From the NCBI GenBank assembly GCA_019638575.1, contig JAHBTN010000002.1, positions 178,719-242,718 of the forward strand: 64,000 nt of DNA, read 5' to 3'. Both the position numbers and the translations under genes were made by a program. This DNA comes from Ferruginibacter sp. (GTDB lineage: Bacteria; Bacteroidota; Bacteroidia; Chitinophagales; Chitinophagaceae). Positions 59,318 through 64,000 of this stretch are shown in pieces (within the stretch, counting starts at the first letter, position 1; each line of letters starts with the position of its first letter). The notes below the pieces were generated by a model, which saw only the letters and a program-made list of their open reading frames with translations, had not been told where the DNA came from and searched no databases.

Positions 59318-61807
59318 TTATGCACTTTTCTTTTTAAGTTTATTTTTAAAAGTAAGGTAATCTAAAAAGTAAATAACCCTTACCGACAGGCTGTTAAACT
59401 GGTTGCCGTCAATTGTTTTACCCAGGTTGTTTGTATAATTTTTTTCAAACTCACGGCTAAAGTTTTCGCCAACATCTTTCCAAACAACACTAAAAAAGCT
59501 TCCCTGTGCAAACTGCCAGTTAAAAACCATATCTACACTTAAGTAATTATAATTTTGATTTACGTTTTGTGTAAATGGCGTTGCAGGTGTTTGCAAGTCG
59601 CCATATTTATCCAGTTCATAAAACTGCACAGGTCTTACCTTACTCCAGTAGTGCCTGGCTCTTAAAGTAATTCCCATACGGTTAGTAAAGCTGTATTTAA
59701 AGTTGATGATGTTTTCTACACTGTTTACATTTCTTCTTGAAAAAATGATTGTGTCTCTACCGGCACCAATGTTAGCAGCCCAGCCTGATTGGTTTTTGCT
59801 GCTGAAAACATCAATAGAATTATCAATGGAGAATTTACTGCTAAAACGAATTTTTCCGGTGAAAGTATATTCAAAGTTTTTTCTTTTAAATACACCGCCG
59901 GTTCCGGCATATATACTTCCGCTCCATGAAAATTTCTTGGCTGCATTACTCTCCCACCAAAGATTTACATTAAAGCGGCCCTTATCTTTAAAAACCCTTC
60001 CATAATATCTTGGTTCATAAAAATCATTACGGTTAGGCCCGGCATTTATATTAGCACCCACCCACCAAAGCTTTTTTGTTTGTGCGTTAAAATTAAAATT
60101 GATACCGGCATTTTGATACATCATTTCTTTACGCCGTAAAATATCAATAGGCGTAACCAGCCTGCTGTAAAAGAAATTTGTATTTATTCTCATTTGATTA
60201 AACCAGCCAATTGGTTTTGTCCAGTTATAACCTGCCCATACACCCTGGTCCATGCTGTTGTTATTGGTAAAATATCCAAAATCACTTTTATCATATTTAT
60301 CATTATAAAGATCCTGCCAAATATTAAATGTAAACCGGCCGCTTGATTTGGCAAAGTAAATGCTGTGTGCATACCCGGTTGTATTTTTGCCGTTTTTACC
60401 AACCAGGTTACTAATGCTTACATTTCCACCTACATTCCATTTGTTCTTTTTATCATTAAGGTCAAACAAAGCCGAGGTTACGTTTGCATCATAATCATTA
60501 CCGCTGCGCCAAACATTTGTATTAACCAATGATATACTGCTGTTGTATTTCAATGTTTGGTCAAGCACCAAAATGTTGTAATTGGTTAGCGGCATGTTTT
60601 CTACCTTTCGTGTTTGTTTAGTTACATCATCTTCAAAAATGGTATATTGACTTTGTGTAACTGCATTAAGCACACCAATACCCAAACCTTTTTGTGTACG
60701 GCCGCTTATTTTTGTTGCATTAAGTATTTTGGCTTGTGCCGGATCTTTTTGTATGGTTTCGTTTGGTCCCGGCGAATATCTTTTTTTAAACCTTGGCTCT
60801 ACGCCTATGCGCCGGCTGTAAAATAAATTTCCTTTATTAAACAACTCTGTGCCTTCGGTAAAGAATGCACGGTTTTCATTAAACTTTTGTTCAAAGGGTG
60901 TAAGATTTAGTACACGGTTATCGGATTGCACCTGTCCAAAATCGGGTATCAATGTCATATCTAATGTAAAGGCCTGGTTTATACCATATTTCACATCCAT
61001 ACCACCGTTAAATGTGGTAGTGTTTTTGTTAATGCCCGGTGCAGCCGTTCCATCGTGGTTTAAATAAGTAGAAAAATAAGGAGAGAACTGCAAACGCATT
61101 GGAGGTTTTAAATTTTGTAATCCTGTTAGCGTACCTTCCTGCGTTAAAAAACCGTTTACATTAGGGTCTATTGATTGCCAAAATAACTGCTGCCCGCTTT
61201 TTTGTCTTCTGCGAACAATATTTAACCCCCAGTCCTGCACATTTTTTTTACCGAACCTGATAGCTGAGTATGGGATGTACATTTCAAAACTCCAGCCATC
61301 ATCATTAATCTTCGACTTACTCTCCCATACAGCGTTCCAGCTAAAGTCTTCGCTGTTGCCATTTAAGTTTGGCGCCTGTTTAGCATCAAACTGTTCGCCC
61401 AATGGTGTAACAAAATATTCAAAGCCGTTAAGTTTATCCTGGTAGGTATCAAAAATCACTCCTAAAAAATCATTATTACCAAAACCATCACGGCCTACTA
61501 ACTCAGCAGCAATGCTGTCTTTATTTTTTTCATGTAAGTAACCACCTATATAAATTCCGGCATCATCATATAAAAAATATATTTCAGTGGCATTATCAGG
61601 GCTTTCCTGTATAAAAGGAACAGGCCTTAGTGCAATAAATTTATCTGCCACCGGCGCTTTTTTCCAGTCTGCTTCATTTAAAACCCCATCAATTTTAATG
61701 GATGATTGTATTCTTTTAGCGGCAATCTTTTTTTTAGCCGTTTGGCTATAGGCAGTTGTAGCAAGCAATATGCATAAGCATAAAGCTTTTAGCTTAAAAA
61801 TTTTCAT
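59318..61807 (-). CDS. DUF5916 outer membrane-type protein with CBM9-like domain
   Basis: The 829-residue protein has a signal peptide (1-21) and an N-terminal CBM9-like fold (IKIDGVLNEADWKKAPVADK, later WGLNIVRRRQKSGQ). About 550 residues of alternating aromatic beta strands follow, as in an outer-membrane barrel, which is the DUF5916 layout. The function is unknown. Its start codon lies inside a copy of the AAAGTATAGCCATG motif found near PadR. It is a single-gene unit. Confidence 0.85.
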   Translation of the reverse strand: MKIFKLKALCLCILLATTAYSQTAKKKIAAKRIQSSIKIDGVLNEADWKKAPVADKFIALRPVPFIQESPDNATEIYFLYDDAGIYIGGYLHEKNKDSIAAELVGRDGFGNNDFLGVIFDTYQDKLNGFEYFVTPLGEQFDAKQAPNLNGNSEDFSWNAVWESKSKINDDGWSFEMYIPYSAIRFGKKNVQDWGLNIVRRRQKSGQQLFWQSIDPNVNGFLTQEGTLTGLQNLKPPMRLQFSPYFSTYLNHDGTAAPGINKNTTTFNGGMDVKYGINQAFTLDMTLIPDFGQVQSDNRVLNLTPFEQKFNENRAFFTEGTELFNKGNLFYSRRIGVEPRFKKRYSPGPNETIQKDPAQAKILNATKISGRTQKGLGIGVLNAVTQSQYTIFEDDVTKQTRKVENMPLTNYNILVLDQTLKYNSSISLVNTNVWRSGNDYDANVTSALFDLNDKKNKWNVGGNVSISNLVGKNGKNTTGYAHSIYFAKSSGRFTFNIWQDLYNDKYDKSDFGYFTNNNSMDQGVWAGYNWTKPIGWFNQMRINTNFFYSRLVTPIDILRRKEMMYQNAGINFNFNAQTKKLWWVGANINAGPNRNDFYEPRYYGRVFKDKGRFNVNLWWESNAAKKFSWSGSIYAGTGGVFKRKNFEYTFTGKIRFSSKFSIDNSIDVFSSKNQSGWAANIGAGRDTIIFSRRNVNSVENIINFKYSFTNRMGITLRARHYWSKVRPVQFYELDKYGDLQTPATPFTQNVNQNYNYLSVDMVFNWQFAQGSFFSVVWKDVGENFSREFEKNYTNNLGKTIDGNQFNSLSVRVIYFLDYLTFKNKLKKKSA

Positions 61808-61818
61808 GGCTATACTTT
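61804..61818 (-). promoter_or_regulatory. Fourth copy of the AAAGTATAGCCATGA motif, at the DUF5916 start
   Basis: The minus strand reads AAAGTATAGCCATGA, 15 bp identical to the PadR-region copies, and its ATG is the DUF5916 start codon. Confidence 0.35.
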
Positions 61819-61940
61819 GTTGGTTTGTTACGCATCATTCATGGCTTAATGATGCAGATACGAATTTAAACGTACTTACTACCAAATAAGTTACCGTTCA
61901 TCAAACAAAAAAAGCTTTATGGTTTTATTAACAGGAAAGG

Positions 61941-62759
61941 CTAAACAAATAAATCGTTGTACAATTGTGCGCCCGGCACTACCGAATATTTTTCAAGATC
62001 AGTAATGCCTTCGGCAGCTAATACATCTTCATCAATAAATGTATTACCGGTGCAGGTAGTTGATGGTTTTGATAAAATATAAAATGCGGCATCGGCTATA
62101 ATGTCTGCCGTGCGGCTCATTTTCATTAGCATTTCGCCACCCAATAAATTATTTACGGCAGCCGTAGCAATGGTAGTACGGGGCCATAAAGCATTTGCAG
62201 CAATATTATATTTTTTTAGTTCAGCCGATAAGCCAAGTGCAATCATGCTCATATCATATTTGCTGATGGTGTAGGCAAGATGATTTTGAAACCATTTTAA
62301 ATCCATATTGATGGGAGGAGAAAGGTTTAAAATATGTGCATTGGTAGCTTTTTTAAGAAAAGGGATGCAGGCCCTGCTCATCATAAATGTGCCACGTACA
62401 TTAATATCGTACATCAGGTCATACCGCTTTGATTCGGTTTGTTCGGTAGGTGTTAGGTTTATGGCCGATGCATTGTTTACCAGGATATCGATACCGCCAA
62501 ATTTTTCAACTGTTTTATCAACTACATTTTGCACCTGTTCTTCAAACCGTATATCACATTGTACCGCAAGTGCCCCGCCGCCTGCGGCTTCCATTTCTGC
62601 TGCTGCGGAAAAAATAGTGCCACCCAGTTTGGGATTTTCTTCCACACTTTTTGATGCTATTACAATATTAGCGCCTTCTTTTGCCAACCGTAAACCAATG
62701 GCTTTACCAATTCCTCTTGAAGCGCCTGTGATGATAACTGTTTTATTTTTAAACTGCAT
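61941..62759 (-). CDS. SDR-family oxidoreductase, HSDL2-like
   Basis: The 272-residue short-chain dehydrogenase has the cofactor motif TGASRGIG, then DILVNNASA and the catalytic YTISK. The segment LNLSPPINMDLKWFQNH is characteristic of the HSDL2 (hydroxysteroid dehydrogenase-like 2) group linked to fatty acid metabolism. The ATG at 62759 is preferred; 62822 also opens the frame but overlaps the operator region. It diverges from the TetR gene, which may control it. Confidence 0.88.
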   Translation of the reverse strand: MQFKNKTVIITGASRGIGKAIGLRLAKEGANIVIASKSVEENPKLGGTIFSAAAEMEAAGGGALAVQCDIRFEEQVQNVVDKTVEKFGGIDILVNNASAINLTPTEQTESKRYDLMYDINVRGTFMMSRACIPFLKKATNAHILNLSPPINMDLKWFQNHLAYTISKYDMSMIALGLSAELKKYNIAANALWPRTTIATAAVNNLLGGEMLMKMSRTADIIADAAFYILSKPSTTCTGNTFIDEDVLAAEGITDLEKYSVVPGAQLYNDLFV

Positions 62760-62825
62760 GTGTACATTTTTTTCAAATCTAATATAAAATACAACAGCCC
62801 GGCCAGCAAAAAAACTAAACAAATG

Positions 62826-62857
62826 TTTGATTAATATTAAACAGTTGTTTAACTTTG
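62826..62857 (+). promoter_or_regulatory. TetR promoter with internal palindromic operator
   Basis: A full Bacteroidota promoter is seen: TTTG at 62826-62829, 20 bp, then TAACTTTG at 62850-62857. The 16-bp palindrome TTAAACA-GT-TGTTTAA (62837-62852) lies in the spacer and touches the -7 box. Confidence 0.7.
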
Positions 62858-62875
62858 CATTTCATTATTTTAATA

Positions 62876-63505
62876 ATGGAATTAAACAGTAAACAGGTTA
62901 CAATTATAGAAACTGCCGAAAAACTCTTTGCCGACAGGGGTTACGATGGAACATCGGTAAGAAATATTGCTGAAGAAGCAGGCATTAATGTTGCCATGAT
63001 TTCCTACTATTTTGGATCAAAAGAAAAATTACTGGAAGCCTTGTTCAGCTACCGGGCCGAAGGCACTACGCAAAAACTGGTGAGCATGCTTGCCAATAAA
63101 GTGCTGAACCCCTTAGAAAAAGTGAACATGATGATTGAGTATTACATTGATAAATTTTACAATCAAACCAGTTTTCATAAAATAATGAGCCGTGAGCAAG
63201 TGGCAAGCAGGCGTTCTGCCATAGCAGGATTAATACAAGGTTTTAAAAAACGTAACCAGCAATTGATAAAAGAAATTATACAGGAGGGGCAAAAAGCCGG
63301 CTACTTTACAAAAAATATCGACATCCCCATTTTAATGTCCACCTTAATTGGTAGCATATCGCATGCCGTAACCACTCAGCATTTTTACAGGGAGATAAAC
63401 AACCTGCAGGATATGCCTGAAGACCAGTTTCAAAAAATGATGAAGAAGAAACTAAATGCACATTTCAAATTTATTTTTAAAGCTATACTTACCCATGAAG
63501 TATAA
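62876..63505 (+). CDS. TetR-family transcriptional regulator
   Basis: The 209-residue protein has the TetR helix-turn-helix (IETAEKLFADRGYDGTSVRNI, then GINVAMISYYFGSKEKLLEAL, each seen in parts) and a helical ligand domain. The ATG at 62876 is preferred to the upstream opening at 62855. It overlaps the TolC gene by 11 bases, the layout of a regulator with an RND efflux operon. It probably represses itself, and possibly the divergent SDR gene, through the palindrome at 62837-62852. Confidence 0.9.
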   Translation: MELNSKQVTIIETAEKLFADRGYDGTSVRNIAEEAGINVAMISYYFGSKEKLLEALFSYRAEGTTQKLVSMLANKVLNPLEKVNMMIEYYIDKFYNQTSFHKIMSREQVASRRSAIAGLIQGFKKRNQQLIKEIIQEGQKAGYFTKNIDIPILMSTLIGSISHAVTTQHFYREINNLQDMPEDQFQKMMKKKLNAHFKFIFKAILTHEV

Positions 63506-63998
63506 AAGTATTTTATTTATTGCAACACTGTTTTGCTTTCAAGTGTTGCATGCACAGGAAAGCCGCACCCTTACCTTACAGGAAGCGGTTGACCTTAGTT
63601 TAAAAAACAGCCACAAGTTAAAATCCAATGAAGCCAAAATACTGGAGGCCACCGCAAAGGTTAAAGAAGCAGAAGAAAAAAAATTGCCAGATGCAAGTAT
63701 CAGCGGTTCTTACCTGTATTTACCGGTAAAGGCAAACATCAATTTAAAATCTGGCCCGGGAAATGGTGGCGGCCCTTCTATCAACCAGGCCATTTACGGT
63801 ATTGCCAATGTTTCACTTCCTATTTATAATGGCGGAAAAATTAATTATGGCATTCAATCATCAAAATTTTTAGAGCAGGCTGTAAAATTAGACGCAGAAA
63901 ATGATAAGGAAACTGTTACATTAAATATTATCAGCGCCTGCATAAACCTTTATAAAGCTTACCAGGCCATTGAACTGGTGAAAGAAAACCTGCACTAG
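63495..63998 (+). CDS. TolC-family outer membrane efflux protein, interrupted by an early stop
   Basis: The ATG at 63495 gives a signal peptide (about 1-20, ending VLHAQ), then the first TolC repeat: LTLQEAVDLSLKNSHKLK, and NVSLPIYNGGKINYGI followed by a long helix. The frame ends with a TAG at 63996-63998 after 167 residues; full-length family members have about 430. The stop lies within a helical segment (AIELVKENLH) that normally continues. Two bases later the window ends, so a mutation, a frameshift or a contig edge cannot be told apart. Partner genes (membrane fusion and RND pump) would lie beyond. Confidence 0.8.
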   Translation: MKYKSILFIATLFCFQVLHAQESRTLTLQEAVDLSLKNSHKLKSNEAKILEATAKVKEAEEKKLPDASISGSYLYLPVKANINLKSGPGNGGGPSINQAIYGIANVSLPIYNGGKINYGIQSSKFLEQAVKLDAENDKETVTLNIISACINLYKAYQAIELVKENLH

Positions 63999-64000
63999 TA

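Overview
The window is AT-rich chromosomal DNA from a member of the Bacteroidota, most likely the class Chitinophagia (inference). The pointers are TAnnTTTG-type -7 promoter elements, a futalosine-pathway menaquinone gene (mqnC), an Alternative Complex III plus cytochrome oxidase locus in the order known from Rhodothermus and other Bacteroidota, membrane-type urate hydroxylase PuuD, and families such as DUF5522, DUF5916, DUF6498 and DUF6787. Nearly all of it is protein coding. No phage, insertion sequence or CRISPR array was seen.

Layout. 1-3.7 kb: a cut M16 peptidase, a secreted aspartyl protease with a PDZ domain, and mqnC. 4.2-7.4 kb: a PadR regulator and a double-PspC membrane protein, flanked by copies of one short motif. 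7.4-11.8 kb: a lipoprotein, a cell-wall amidase, a DUF6498 protein and a Lys/Ala-rich basic protein. 11.9-18.7 kb: acyl-CoA dehydrogenase with MarR, then glycosyltransferase, malate:quinone oxidoreductase, a lone ABC permease and Lrp. 18.83-19.0 kb: a non-coding RNA with a class II tRNA fold and a variable arm of about 98 nt, with its own terminator. 20.8-32.2 kb: a nine-gene minus-strand purine catabolism operon (guaD, xdhA, xdhB, allB, alc, puuD, a uraD-uraH fusion, a DUF6986 protein, xdhC), running from guanine and xanthine through urate and allantoin to ureidoglycolate and urea. A membrane protein and a P-loop NTPase are encoded divergently from it. 33.9-38 kb: a small membrane protein, a tandem universal stress protein, trmB with two overlapping small genes, and an S1/OB-like protein. 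38-54.3 kb: the respiratory locus (actABCDEF, ctaC, ctaD, ctaB, two subunit III genes, subunit IV, then SCO and DUF420 behind a terminator). 54.5-64 kb: a DUF6787-PurN fusion, a carboxypeptidase-like-domain protein, a nucleotide pyrophosphatase, a hemerythrin gene with an FNR-type palindrome at its start, DoxX-like and DUF5916 proteins, an SDR and a TetR sharing a divergent promoter, and a TolC gene that meets a stop two bases before the window ends.

How the parts may work together: Mqo reduces the menaquinone made through MqnC, ACIII passes electrons from menaquinol to cytochrome c, and the aa3 oxidase reduces oxygen. PuuD carries its own c-type haem domain and could feed electrons from urate oxidation into the same chain. 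The most unusual items are the giant-arm tRNA-like RNA, the DUF6986 protein as candidate for a missing step after allantoicase, the membrane-anchored PurN fusion, and the different short tandem repeats that fill four of the five spacers of the act operon.
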